A DNA stretch of 64,000 bases, taken from positions 42,928 to 106,927 of the forward strand of contig NZ_JAGWDK010000023.1 in the NCBI RefSeq assembly GCF_018398875.1, written 5' to 3'. The stretch is from Bradyrhizobium sp. sGM-13. GTDB lineage: Bacteria; Pseudomonadota; Alphaproteobacteria; Rhizobiales; Xanthobacteraceae. The position numbers were made by a program, and so were the translations under genes. Below are positions 26,883 through 35,179 of this stretch, piece after piece. The notes beneath the pieces are model-generated. The model saw only the letters and a program-made list of their open reading frames with translations. It was not told where the DNA came from and ran no database searches. Each line of letters opens with the position of its first letter. The stretch's first letter is position 1.

Positions 26883-28208
26883 ATGCAACAGGCCGCTGCG
26901 CCCAAAGTCAGCTTTGTTTCCCTTGGGTGCCCCAAAGCGCTGGTGGATTCCGAGCGCATTATCACCCGTTTGCGCGCCGAAGGCTATGAGCTGGCCCGCA
27001 AGCATGACGGCGCCGACATCGTGATCGTCAACACCTGCGGCTTCCTCGACAGCGCCAAGCAGGAATCGCTTGGCGCCATTGGCGAGGCGATGGCGGAGAA
27101 CGGCAAGGTCATCGTCACCGGCTGCATGGGCGCGGAACCCGAGCAGATCGAGGCGGCCTATCCGGGCGTGCTTTCGATATCAGGCCCGCAGCAATATGAG
27201 AGCGTGCTGGAGGCCGTGCACCGGGCCCTGCCGCCGGTCCATCATCCGCATCTCGATCTGGTGCCGCCGCAGGGCATCAAGCTGACGCCGCGCCATTACG
27301 CTTACTTGAAGATTTCCGAAGGCTGCAACAACCGCTGCAGTTTCTGCATCATCCCAAAACTGCGCGGCGACCTGGTGTCGCGTCCGGCCAATGACGTGCT
27401 GCGCGAGGCGGAAAGGCTCGTCGCAGCCGGCGTCAAGGAATTGCTCGTCATCTCGCAGGACACGTCGGCCTATGGCGTCGACGTGAAGTATTCCGAAAGC
27501 CCCTGGAAGGACCGCCAGGTCCGCGCCAAATTTTTCGACCTCGCCAAGGAACTCGGCGAACTCGGCGCCTGGGTGCGGCTGCAATATGTCTACCCGTACC
27601 CGCATGTCGACGAAGTCATCGGCCTGATGACCGAGGGCAAGGTCCTGCCTTATCTCGATATTCCCTTCCAGCATGCGAGCCCGGACGTCCTGAAAGCCAT
27701 GAAGCGTCCCGCCGCGCAGGAAAAGACACTGGCGCGGATCAAGAAGTGGCGCGAGGAATGTCCTGACCTGACGCTGCGCTCGACCTTCATCGTCGGCTTC
27801 CCCGGCGAAACCGATTCCGACTTCGCCTATCTGCTCGACTGGCTGGAAGAAGCCGAGATCGATCGCCTCGGCTGCTTCAAATACGAGCCGGTCGCGGGCG
27901 CCGCCTCCAACGCGATCGGCAATGCCGTGCCCGACGAGATCAAGCAGGAGCGCTGGGACGCGCTGATGGCGCGGCAGCAAAAAATCTCCGCGCGCCGTCT
28001 CAAGCGCAAGGTCGGCACGAGACAGCAGATCATCGTCGATGAGGTCGGACCGACGGTCGCAAAGGGCCGTTCAAAAGCCGATGCGCCGCAGATCGATGGA
28101 GCGGTCTATCTTTCCAGCCGCCGCCCGCTGAAGGTCGGCGAGATCGTCACCGCGAAGATCGAGCGGTCGGATCAGTATGATCTGCACGGCAGCGTCGCGG
28201 GATTCTGA
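26883..28208 (+). CDS. rimO: Ribosomal protein S12 methylthiotransferase
   Basis: A 441-residue radical-SAM methylthiotransferase that modifies an aspartate of ribosomal protein S12. The N-terminal UPF0004 cluster domain has VSLGCPKALVDSE, VNTCGFLDSAKQE and VTGCMGAEP (three cysteines). The radical-SAM motif is GCNNRCSFCIIP (CxxxCxxC). The C-terminal TRAM domain starts near KRKVGTRQQIIVDE. The VSLGCPKA and GFLDSAK forms distinguish RimO from MiaB. It is divergent from nasT. Confidence 0.95.
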   Translation: MQQAAAPKVSFVSLGCPKALVDSERIITRLRAEGYELARKHDGADIVIVNTCGFLDSAKQESLGAIGEAMAENGKVIVTGCMGAEPEQIEAAYPGVLSISGPQQYESVLEAVHRALPPVHHPHLDLVPPQGIKLTPRHYAYLKISEGCNNRCSFCIIPKLRGDLVSRPANDVLREAERLVAAGVKELLVISQDTSAYGVDVKYSESPWKDRQVRAKFFDLAKELGELGAWVRLQYVYPYPHVDEVIGLMTEGKVLPYLDIPFQHASPDVLKAMKRPAAQEKTLARIKKWREECPDLTLRSTFIVGFPGETDSDFAYLLDWLEEAEIDRLGCFKYEPVAGAASNAIGNAVPDEIKQERWDALMARQQKISARRLKRKVGTRQQIIVDEVGPTVAKGRSKADAPQIDGAVYLSSRRPLKVGEIVTAKIERSDQYDLHGSVAGF

Positions 28209-28222
28209 ACACCGGACGCGGC

Positions 28223-28252
28223 TTGACATGGCGCACCGTTCGGCTGTATGGG
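28223..28252 (+). promoter_or_regulatory. Candidate sigma-70-type promoter upstream of argD
   Basis: TTGACA at 28223-28228 matches the -35 consensus exactly, and TATGGG at 28247-28252 is a fair -10 at 18 bases spacing. Transcription would begin near 28259, almost at the ATG of a short open frame (28261) and about 190 bases before argD. Confidence 0.45.
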
Positions 28253-28260
28253 CCATCGCC

Positions 28261-28350
28261 ATGAAACTGAACTGGACCAACCGCCGCGCTTGCCTGCGTC
28301 GTCGCTCTGTCGACGATGATGGGTCGCGCCGTGTCCGACGACAACGCTGA
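28261..28350 (+). other. Possible 29-codon leader ORF (or frameshifted secreted-peptide remnant) before argD
   Basis: The frame MKLNWTNRRACLRRRSVDDD continues to a stop at 28348-28350 and contains ten arginines, clustered at codons 8-9 and 13-15. Placed just after a promoter-like site and before a terminator hairpin and argD, it resembles a leader peptide of an amino-acid attenuator. Against this, a shifted frame over the same bases reads as a signal-peptide-like ALACVVALSTMM ending at 28353, so the arginine run may be a by-product of a decayed small gene. No ribosome site precedes the ATG. Confidence 0.3.
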
Positions 28351-28375
28351 TTAGCTAGTTTCAGCCACGTTTTCG

Positions 28376-28413
28376 AGAAGGCCGCACCCTCAAAAGTGCG
28401 GCCTTCTTGCGTT
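28376..28413 (+). terminator. Strong terminator-like hairpin between rimO and argD
   Basis: A perfect 12-pair stem (AGAAGGCCGCAC with GTGCGGCCTTCT) with an eight-base loop, followed by a loosely T-rich tail (TGCGTTT). It lies 168 bases after rimO and 40 bases before argD. It may end rimO transcripts or act as an attenuator of argD. Confidence 0.7.
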
Positions 28414-28451
28414 TCGGCCTGCCCCTTCCCCCACCCCCTGAGGAGATCGAC

Positions 28452-29648
28452 ATGACCCATGCTGCCCATCCGTTCGACGCGCTGATGAACATCACCGCCC
28501 GCCCGCAGGCCGTGTTCGTTCGCGGCGAAGGCGCGTATCTGTGGGATGACGCCGGCAAGCGCTACCTCGATTTCATGCAGGGTTGGGCCGTCAACTGCCT
28601 CGGCCATTCGCCGCCGGTCGTTGCCGAGGCGCTTGCCGCGCAGGCAAAACTGCTGCTGACGCCAAGCCCCGCCTTCTACAACGGCCCCAGTCTGAAGCTC
28701 GCGCAAGCACTTCGCGAGAAGAGCTGCTTCGATCAGGTGTTCTTCGCCAATTCGGGCGCGGAGGCCAATGAAGGCGCCATCAAGCTCGCGCGGAAATACG
28801 GCACGAAATACAAGAACGGCGCGTTCGAAATCATCACCTTCGAAGGCGGCTTTCACGGCCGCACGCTCGCCACCATGTCGGCATCGGGCAAAAAGGCGTT
28901 CGAGCCGCTGTTCGAGCCAAAGGTATCGGGCTTCCGCAAGGCCAAGCTCAACGATCTCGATTCGGTGAAGGCACTGATATCGGACAATACGGTCGCGGTG
29001 ATGCTGGAGCCGATCCAGGGCGAAGCCGGCGTCTGGCCGGCGACCGATCAATTCCTGAAGGAGTTGCGCGCGCTGACCAACGAGTACGGGCTGCTGCTCA
29101 TCGTCGACGAGATCCAGACCGGCATGGGCCGAACCGGAAAACTCTTCCACTATGAGCATGCCGGCATCGAGCCCGACATCATGACCCTCGGCAAGGGCAT
29201 CGGCGGCGGCGTGCCGCTGGCCGCCTTGCTCGCGACTGAACGTGCCTCCTGCTTCGAGCACGGTGACCAGGGCGGTACGTTCAACGGCAATCCGTTGATG
29301 TGCGCTGCGGGGCTTGCGGTGCTTGAGGAGGTTTCGAAGCCGGAGTTTCTGAAAGCGGCTGCGGATGCCGGCCTGTTCCTGGAAAGCGAGCTGCAGAAGC
29401 TATCCGCGCGCCACGGGCTCGGCGAAGTCCGGGGCCGCGGGCTATTGCTGGCGCTGGACCTCAAACTGCCGATCGGCGCGTCGATCGTAGCAGAAGCGCT
29501 CGCGGACGGCGTGCTCATCAACTCGCCGCAGCCCGATACGCTCCGCTTCATGCCCGCCCTCAACGTCACGCGCGACGAGATATCGATGATGATCGATTGC
29601 CTCGACGCGATTTTGGTGAGGGCGGGAGCGGCAAGGCGGGTGGCGTAA
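28452..29648 (+). CDS. argD: Acetylornithine aminotransferase
   Basis: A 398-residue class III PLP aminotransferase. The N-terminal YLWDDAGKRYLDFMQGWAVN, the cofactor region NSGAEANEGAIKLAR, IVDEIQTGMGRTG and the PLP lysine in TLGKGIGGGVPLAAL are all present, and GGTFNGNPLMCAAG follows. Length and motif forms fit ArgD (N-acetylornithine to N-acetylglutamate semialdehyde, arginine synthesis). Related ornithine or succinylornithine aminotransferases are alternatives. The start at 28452 follows a strong site (gaggagatcgac). An argF partner, common in this class, is not adjacent. Confidence 0.85.
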   Translation: MTHAAHPFDALMNITARPQAVFVRGEGAYLWDDAGKRYLDFMQGWAVNCLGHSPPVVAEALAAQAKLLLTPSPAFYNGPSLKLAQALREKSCFDQVFFANSGAEANEGAIKLARKYGTKYKNGAFEIITFEGGFHGRTLATMSASGKKAFEPLFEPKVSGFRKAKLNDLDSVKALISDNTVAVMLEPIQGEAGVWPATDQFLKELRALTNEYGLLLIVDEIQTGMGRTGKLFHYEHAGIEPDIMTLGKGIGGGVPLAALLATERASCFEHGDQGGTFNGNPLMCAAGLAVLEEVSKPEFLKAAADAGLFLESELQKLSARHGLGEVRGRGLLLALDLKLPIGASIVAEALADGVLINSPQPDTLRFMPALNVTRDEISMMIDCLDAILVRAGAARRVA

Positions 29649-29656
29649 GGCTCTCG

Positions 29657-29758
29657 GTCATTCCGGGGCGATGCGTAGCATCGAACTACGATGCGCAATT
29701 GCGCATCGGAGAATCTCGAGATTCCGGGTCTGGTGCTAACGCACCATCCCGGAATGAC
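29657..29758. repeat. Dispersed palindromic repeat
   Basis: A 102-base element whose ends are inverted (GTCATTCCGGG and CCCGGAATGAC), with inner palindromes (GATGCGCAATTGCGCATC and TGGTGCTAACGCACCA). It fills the gap between argD and the oxidoreductase, which are convergent. It belongs by appearance to the extragenic repeats widespread in Bradyrhizobium. Confidence 0.75.
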
Positions 29759-29766
29759 GGCGGGGC

Positions 29767-30741
29767 TCACGGCCGAAGGATCGCCGCCCCCGTCGTCGCC
29801 CGGCTCTCGAGTTCGGTATGTGCCTTCGCCGCGTCCTTCAGCGCGTAGGCATGGTTGATCGGCACGTGGAGCTTGCCATTGATGACGGCGGCAAACAGCG
29901 TGTCGGCGCCTTCGAGCAGCTCCTTGCGGGTGCTGACATAGTCATTGAGCTTCGGCCGGGTGGCAAACAGCGAGCCGTGATTGTTGAGCTCGGCAAGCGG
30001 GAACGGCGGCACCGGACCGGAGGCGTTGCCAAAACTGACGAACAGGCCGCGTGGCCGCAGGCACGACAGCGAGCCCGGGAAAGTGGTCTTGCCGACTCCG
30101 TCATAGACGACGTCGCAGAGCTCGTTCCGGCTGATCTGCTTGACGCGCGCCACGAAGTCTTCCTCGTTGTAAAGGATGACGTGGTCGCAGCCATTGGAGA
30201 GCGCGAGATCGGCCTTCGCCTTGGAGCCCACGGTGCCGATCACATGTGCACCTAACGCCTTGGCCCATTGGCAGGCCAACAGACCGATCCCGCCCGCGGC
30301 GGCATGGATCAGCACGCGATGGCCAGGCTCGACCTTGAAGGTCTTGTGCAGGAGGTACCAGACGGTCAACCCCTTGAGCATCAGGACCGCGCCCTGCTCG
30401 TAGGTGATGTGGTCGGGTAGCTTGACCAGCTTGTCGGCCGGGATCACCCGCTCGCCGGCATAGCCGCCGAGCGTAAAATAATAGGCGACGCGATCGCCGG
30501 GATGAAAATTGGTGACACCCGGGCCGACGGCTACGACCTCGCCGGCGGCCTCGTTGCCCGCAATGAACGGCAGCCCCGGTGCCTTGTAGAGGCCGGTGCG
30601 GAAATAGACGTCGATGAAGTTGAGACCGACGGCGTGCTGACGGATGCGGACCTCGCCAGGTCCCGGCGCCGGCACCTCCACATCTTCATACACCAGGGCT
30701 TCCGGACCCCCTACCTTGTGCACGCGCACAGCCTTGGTCAT
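29767..30741 (-). CDS. Quinone oxidoreductase (zeta-crystallin type)
   Basis: A 324-residue zinc-independent medium-chain dehydrogenase: VGLNFIDVYFRTGLY near residue 50, FIAGNEAAGEVVAVG, and the nucleotide site HAAAGGIGLLACQWAKALG near 150. The zinc ligands of alcohol dehydrogenases are absent. NADPH-dependent one-electron reduction of quinones is the usual activity (QorA-like). The start is taken at MTKAVRVH; the twelve extra codons upstream are unlikely. It is transcribed alone, towards argD. Confidence 0.88.
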   Translation of the reverse strand: MTKAVRVHKVGGPEALVYEDVEVPAPGPGEVRIRQHAVGLNFIDVYFRTGLYKAPGLPFIAGNEAAGEVVAVGPGVTNFHPGDRVAYYFTLGGYAGERVIPADKLVKLPDHITYEQGAVLMLKGLTVWYLLHKTFKVEPGHRVLIHAAAGGIGLLACQWAKALGAHVIGTVGSKAKADLALSNGCDHVILYNEEDFVARVKQISRNELCDVVYDGVGKTTFPGSLSCLRPRGLFVSFGNASGPVPPFPLAELNNHGSLFATRPKLNDYVSTRKELLEGADTLFAAVINGKLHVPINHAYALKDAAKAHTELESRATTGAAILRP

Positions 30742-30813
30742 GACAGTCTCTCCCTCGGTATTTCCTGGAACGTCCAACCTGAAGGCGAAACGAAAGCCAT
30801 CGCCGGGCGGATG

Positions 30814-31554
30814 TCAACTCACCTGCCGGCTTCTGGCGGCCTTCTTGCGGTTACGCCTGGCGAGCACATTGAACATTTCGACCGCGGCCGCGAACAACAT
30901 GGCAAAGTAGATGTAGCCGCGCGGGATATGGAAGTGGAATCCGTCCGCCACCAGCGCCACGCCGATCAGCACCAGAAATGCCAATGCCAGCATCTTGGTG
31001 GTCGGGTGATTGGCCACGAACCGGGCCACCGGACCCGACGAGACGTACATGACGACGCATGCGATCACGACGGCGGCGATCATGATCTCCAGATCCTGCG
31101 CCATGCCGATCGCGGTGATGATCGAGTCCAGGGAGAACACGATGTCGATGATGATGATCTGCACGATCACCCAGAAGAATGCGCTAGCCCTGGGTTCGGC
31201 ATCGACCTCACCATCGTTCGCCTCGACCTCGCCATGAATTTCATGCGTCGCCTTCGCTATCAGGAAGGCGCCGCCGGCAATCAGGATGATGTCCCGCCAG
31301 GACAGTTCGACATTCCTTATCGTGATGACGGGCTCCGTCAGGCCGATCAGCCACACCAGCAGGGTGAGCAGTACGATGCGGAACACCAGCGCCAGCAGCA
31401 AGCCGATTTGACGCGCGCGTTTGGCCTGCGCCGGCGGGATGCGCGAGACGATCACCGAGATGAAAATGACGTTGTCGATGCCGAGCACGATTTCCAGCGC
31501 CGTCAATGTCAACAGCGCCGCCCAGGCTTCCGGACTGGTCAATAATTCCATCAT
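30814..31554 (-). CDS. TerC-family integral membrane protein
   Basis: A 246-residue protein with about seven membrane segments. The family acidic motifs are present: ALEIVLGIDNVIFISV in the first segment and DIVFSLDSIITAIGMA later. An acidic loop (EVEANDGEVDAE) lies in the middle and a basic tail at the end. TerC/Alx relatives act in metal ion homeostasis, notably manganese efflux, and tellurite resistance; which applies here cannot be read. Its start overlaps the pcs stop by four bases (ATGA), so it is translationally coupled to phospholipid synthesis. Confidence 0.9.
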   Translation of the reverse strand: MMELLTSPEAWAALLTLTALEIVLGIDNVIFISVIVSRIPPAQAKRARQIGLLLALVFRIVLLTLLVWLIGLTEPVITIRNVELSWRDIILIAGGAFLIAKATHEIHGEVEANDGEVDAEPRASAFFWVIVQIIIIDIVFSLDSIITAIGMAQDLEIMIAAVVIACVVMYVSSGPVARFVANHPTTKMLALAFLVLIGVALVADGFHFHIPRGYIYFAMLFAAAVEMFNVLARRNRKKAARSRQVS

Positions 31555-32285
31555 GCCCTGAACGACTTGATTTGCCGGATCACGGCGTCACTTCCTATTA
31601 CGTAAGTCGCAATGGCGCACAGTGCGGCGACGATGGGAGTGCCCACGTCGAAATCGCGGATGAGCGTATAGATCGCCAGCACGGCTCCAATGGCCATCAG
31701 CCACAGGGTCAGCCAGCGTAGCCGCACCACCCGGATCGGATGCAGCACATGAAACGGGGCGAATGTGAGAGCGATCAGGATTGCGATTCCGAGAGTTGAG
31801 AGTGCCGGCGGCAGGTGCAGCAAGAACAAATAAAACGCCGCCGCGTTCCACAGCGCCGGAAAGCCTCGGAAGTGGTTGTCGGACGCCTTCATGCGCCGGT
31901 CCGCGAAATAGAGCGCGCCGGAAACCATAATGCCGATGCCCAGCAGCGGCGCCGCCACCGGCAGCAGCAGCCCGCTCGCGGTGATGGCATAGGCCGGAAC
32001 GAAGACGTAGGTCACGAAATCGACGACGAGATCGAGCACGTCGCCCGACCAGTTCGGCTGCAGCCGCACGACATCCAGCTTTCTCGCCAGCGGCCCGTCG
32101 ATGGCATCGATGATCAGGGCGACGCCAAGCCAGCCGAACATATTGGCCCAATGTTCGCGGACGGCCTCGAGCATCGCCAGCAGCGCGACGCCCGCGCCCA
32201 GCGCCGTGAAAATGTGTACGGCGAACGCGGCGGCTCGCATTCGGCTGGTCGCGGGGACGGAATCTGGCTCTGTGGTCTGGTCCAT
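31551..32285 (-). CDS. pcs: Phosphatidylcholine synthase
   Basis: A roughly 244-residue membrane enzyme of the CDP-alcohol phosphatidyltransferase class. The catalytic motif appears as DGPLARKLD, then a longer-than-usual spacer and GDVLDLVVD, the extended spacing typical of bacterial phosphatidylcholine synthase, which condenses choline with CDP-diacylglycerol. Six to eight membrane segments surround it. The ATG at 32285 is chosen; one at 32324 would add 13 residues. It precedes terC with a four-base overlap. Phosphatidylcholine is a major rhizobial lipid. Confidence 0.85.
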   Translation of the reverse strand: MDQTTEPDSVPATSRMRAAAFAVHIFTALGAGVALLAMLEAVREHWANMFGWLGVALIIDAIDGPLARKLDVVRLQPNWSGDVLDLVVDFVTYVFVPAYAITASGLLLPVAAPLLGIGIMVSGALYFADRRMKASDNHFRGFPALWNAAAFYLFLLHLPPALSTLGIAILIALTFAPFHVLHPIRVVRLRWLTLWLMAIGAVLAIYTLIRDFDVGTPIVAALCAIATYVIGSDAVIRQIKSFRA

Positions 32286-32420
32286 TGCTCCGGCAGTGCT
32301 ATCAGGAATCGCCCCGATTTGCATATCGGCGCTTTGCGGCGTTCCGCCGCGCGATTGAGCGGAAACATTTCGGCCGGTTGACGGCTTGAAAATGCCGGAC
32401 CGAGCGTCAATTGTCCCGAT

Positions 32421-33611
32421 ATGAATGACGCATCTCAAGTTTATGACGCTGCCGTGATCGGCGGCGGGCCAGCGGGCCTGACTGCAGCCGTCGCGCTGGC
32501 CGCTACCGGCGCGAGAACCGCCCTGCTCGCCCGCCGCGCCCCCTATGCCGACAACCGCACCACGGCGCTGTTGGGGGCTTCCACCGAGTTGCTCGAACGT
32601 CTCGAGGTCTGGCCGCGCTGCCGGGACAAGGCTGCCGCCTTGCGGATCATGCGCCTTGTCGACGACACCGACCGGCTGATCCGCGCACCCGAGGTGCGGT
32701 TTTCCTCGGACGAGATCGGTCTCGAACAGTTCGGCTACAACGTCGACAACCGATCGTTAATGATTGCCCTCGAAGAGCGCGCCGCCGAACTTTCCAATTT
32801 GACTCGATTTGACGATGAAGCCGCTGCGATCGACCCGCAGGATGCCATCGTCGCCATCCGTACCGGTAAGGGCGAGCAGTTTTTCGCGCGGCTCGTGATC
32901 GGCGCAGACGGACGGCAATCGCCGTCCCGCGAGGCGGCCGGCATCAAGACCAGCCGCCGCGACCTTCATCAGTCGGCGCTGACCTTCAACATCTCCCATT
33001 CTCGACCGCACAACGGCATCTCCACCGAGTTTCACACCGCGCAGGGTCCATGCGTATTCGTGCCCCTGCCCGGCAACCGCTGCAGCGTGGTGTGGGTCTC
33101 GGCAACCAGAGAAGCGGAGCGGCTGATCGCGCTTGGCGACGAGGAATTGTCGGAAGCCACGGAAAGGCAGTCGCACTCCATTCTCGGCCGCGTCCAGGTC
33201 GAAGCCGGGCGCAACCTGTTTCCGCTGACGATCGAGCGTCCCGAGCAATTCGCCAGCCATCGTGTCGCGCTGGTCGGTGAATCCGCCCACGTGGTGCCGC
33301 CGATCGGCGCCCAAGGCCTCAACATGGGATTGCGCGATGCGGCCGATGTCGCCGATATCGCCGGCAATGCGATCTCGCGAGGCGAGGATCCGGGGTCGCC
33401 CGCCGTGCTGGCGCGCTATCAAGCCGCGCGCCGTGCCGACGTCGCAAGCCGGCTGATCGCGATCGATGTCGCCAACCGTTCATTGCTTAGCGATTTCCTG
33501 CCCATGCAATCGCTGCGCGCGGCCGGCATGCACCTGCTCGGCTCGTTCGGCCCGCTGCGGCGGCTTGCGATGCGCGAGGGGCTGGCGCCGACCTGGAAGC
33601 GCGTGAGCTAG
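32421..33611 (+). CDS. UbiH/COQ6-type FAD monooxygenase
   Basis: A 396-residue flavin hydroxylase. The FAD fingerprint IGGGPAGLTAAVALA is at the N-terminus, LVIGADGRQSPSREAAGI carries the DG motif near residue 165, and GESAHVVPPIGAQGLNMGLRDA holds the GD-type motif near 290. These match the UbiH/UbiF/UbiI hydroxylases of ubiquinone synthesis; the exact ring position cannot be assigned. It is divergent from pcs, the two starts being about 136 bases apart. Confidence 0.87.
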   Translation: MNDASQVYDAAVIGGGPAGLTAAVALAATGARTALLARRAPYADNRTTALLGASTELLERLEVWPRCRDKAAALRIMRLVDDTDRLIRAPEVRFSSDEIGLEQFGYNVDNRSLMIALEERAAELSNLTRFDDEAAAIDPQDAIVAIRTGKGEQFFARLVIGADGRQSPSREAAGIKTSRRDLHQSALTFNISHSRPHNGISTEFHTAQGPCVFVPLPGNRCSVVWVSATREAERLIALGDEELSEATERQSHSILGRVQVEAGRNLFPLTIERPEQFASHRVALVGESAHVVPPIGAQGLNMGLRDAADVADIAGNAISRGEDPGSPAVLARYQAARRADVASRLIAIDVANRSLLSDFLPMQSLRAAGMHLLGSFGPLRRLAMREGLAPTWKRVS

Positions 33612-33699
33612 CTTCGGACGCCAGCGTGAGGGCTGCGAACCTGGCCCCACTCTACTTTGCATGGGGTTGTTTTCGCGATTTTGTGTCTCCGCGCCACGC

Positions 33700-34653
33700 T
33701 TACGGGAACGCCATCCGCCCGCTCTGGATGAACCACATCACGCTGGTCAGCGTGACCACGGAGGCGAAGGTTCCGATCAGGACGGCCACCGACGCCGGCT
33801 CGATCCAGGTGTTGTTCTGCCGGGCGATCACGAACACGTTCAGCGCCGGCGGCAATGCGGCCATCAGGACGGCGGTCGCGGCCCAGGGCTGCGCGAACGG
33901 GCCAAAAAGCAGCATCAGCCCGAACACGATGAGCGGATGGATCAGGAGCTTGATCGCGATCACGCCGGGCACTTCCCAGGGCACGCGATCGAACGGGCGC
34001 AGCGCCACGGTAACGCCCAGCACAAACAGCGCCGTCGGTGCCGCCGCGTTCTGGAGAAATAGCAAGGTCCTGTCGACGGCGACCGGGACTTGAATGTGCA
34101 ACGCCGCGACAAGCGCTCCGGCGGCGGCCGACATGATCAGCGGATTGAGCACGATCTGCCGCACGGCGACGCCAATGGCGTACAGGAACGACGGATGCTT
34201 GCGATCGCTCAGCGCCATCAACAGCGGCACGATCGTGAACAGGAAAATGCTGTCGCAGCAGAAGATCAACGCCGTCGGCGCCGCTGCCTTGGCTCCGAGC
34301 ACCGCCAGCGCCAGCCCGGGGCCCATATAGCCGATATTGCCGTAGGCGCCGGCAAGGCCCGCCATCGTCGCCTTGCGCAGCGACAGTTCGCCGATGATGC
34401 GGCCTGTCACCATGGCAAGCACGAAAACGCTCACGGTCGCCAGCGTGGTTGCGATCAGAAATGGCGGGTTGTTCAGTTCGGAAAATGGCGTCTCCGACAT
34501 GATGCGGAACAGCAAGGCCGGCAGCGAGACGTAGAGCAGAAAGAAGTTCATCCAGGCGAGGCCCGATTCCGGCAGCCTTCGGGTCTTGCCGCAGGCAAAG
34601 CCGATGAAGATCAGGCCAAAATAGGGGAGCGCGAGGTTGAGGATATCGACCAT
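33700..34653 (-). CDS. AEC-family (auxin efflux carrier-like) permease
   Basis: A 317-residue membrane protein with about ten segments in two halves. It begins ILNLALPYFGLIFIGFACG, has a polar break with AGAYGNIGYMGPGLALAVLG in the middle and ends in MAALPPALNVFVIARQNN, all AEC landmarks. Bacterial members are thought to move carboxylates or amino acids; substrate unknown. Convergent with the hydroxylase gene. Confidence 0.88.
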   Translation of the reverse strand: MVDILNLALPYFGLIFIGFACGKTRRLPESGLAWMNFFLLYVSLPALLFRIMSETPFSELNNPPFLIATTLATVSVFVLAMVTGRIIGELSLRKATMAGLAGAYGNIGYMGPGLALAVLGAKAAAPTALIFCCDSIFLFTIVPLLMALSDRKHPSFLYAIGVAVRQIVLNPLIMSAAAGALVAALHIQVPVAVDRTLLFLQNAAAPTALFVLGVTVALRPFDRVPWEVPGVIAIKLLIHPLIVFGLMLLFGPFAQPWAATAVLMAALPPALNVFVIARQNNTWIEPASVAVLIGTFASVVTLTSVMWFIQSGRMAFP

Positions 34654-34777
34654 CTGGTCAAGCGTCTTTTCGTCAGTGATTTTGGGGAGATGGCGCCGGA
34701 TATGGCCACCACGCGTAAAGGTTAATTCGTCCTATTGCCCCTAGCATCGGCCACAATCATGGTCTATTCGACGGGAC

Positions 34778-35110
34778 ATGATCAAAGCGCGCACCGCCAA
34801 GTTTCAGATCGGGCAGATCGTCCGCCACCGGGTATTTTCATTCCGTGGCGTGATTTTCGATATCGATCCGGAATTCAACAATACCGAGGAATGGTGGTTG
34901 TCGATCCCCGAAGAGGTTCGGCCTGACAAGGATCAGCCGTTCTATCACCTGCTCGCGGAAAACTCGGAGTCCGAATACGTCGCCTACGTCTCCGAGCAAA
35001 ATCTGCTGCCGGACGATTCCGGTGAGCCGATCCGGCACTCGCAGGTGGCCGAGATCTTCGTGAAGGACAAGTCCGGCGGCTACCGCCCGCGCAACCCGTC
35101 ACTCAACTAG
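34778..35110 (+). CDS. hspQ: Heat shock protein HspQ
   Basis: A 110-residue YccV/HspQ-like protein: KFQIGQIVRHRVFSFRGVIFDIDPEF, then DQPFYHLLAENSESEYVAYVSEQNLL, both characteristic. In enterobacteria it binds hemimethylated DNA and modulates Lon substrate choice. It is a single gene closed by a strong terminator. Confidence 0.9.
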   Translation: MIKARTAKFQIGQIVRHRVFSFRGVIFDIDPEFNNTEEWWLSIPEEVRPDKDQPFYHLLAENSESEYVAYVSEQNLLPDDSGEPIRHSQVAEIFVKDKSGGYRPRNPSLN

Positions 35111-35130
35111 CATTCTTCTTCCGGCAACGA

Positions 35131-35161
35131 AAAAGGCGCCCTGGTCGGGCGCCTTTTGTTT
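35131..35161. terminator. Bidirectional terminator between hspQ and the IalB-like gene
   Basis: An 11-pair stem (AAAAGGCGCCC with GGGCGCCTTTT) and five-base loop, with T runs on both strands (TTTTGTTTT on plus, a run of five A before it on plus). The flanking genes are convergent and both end within 25 bases, so it serves both. Confidence 0.9.
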
Positions 35162-35179
35162 TGTCGAATGGCGCGGCTG

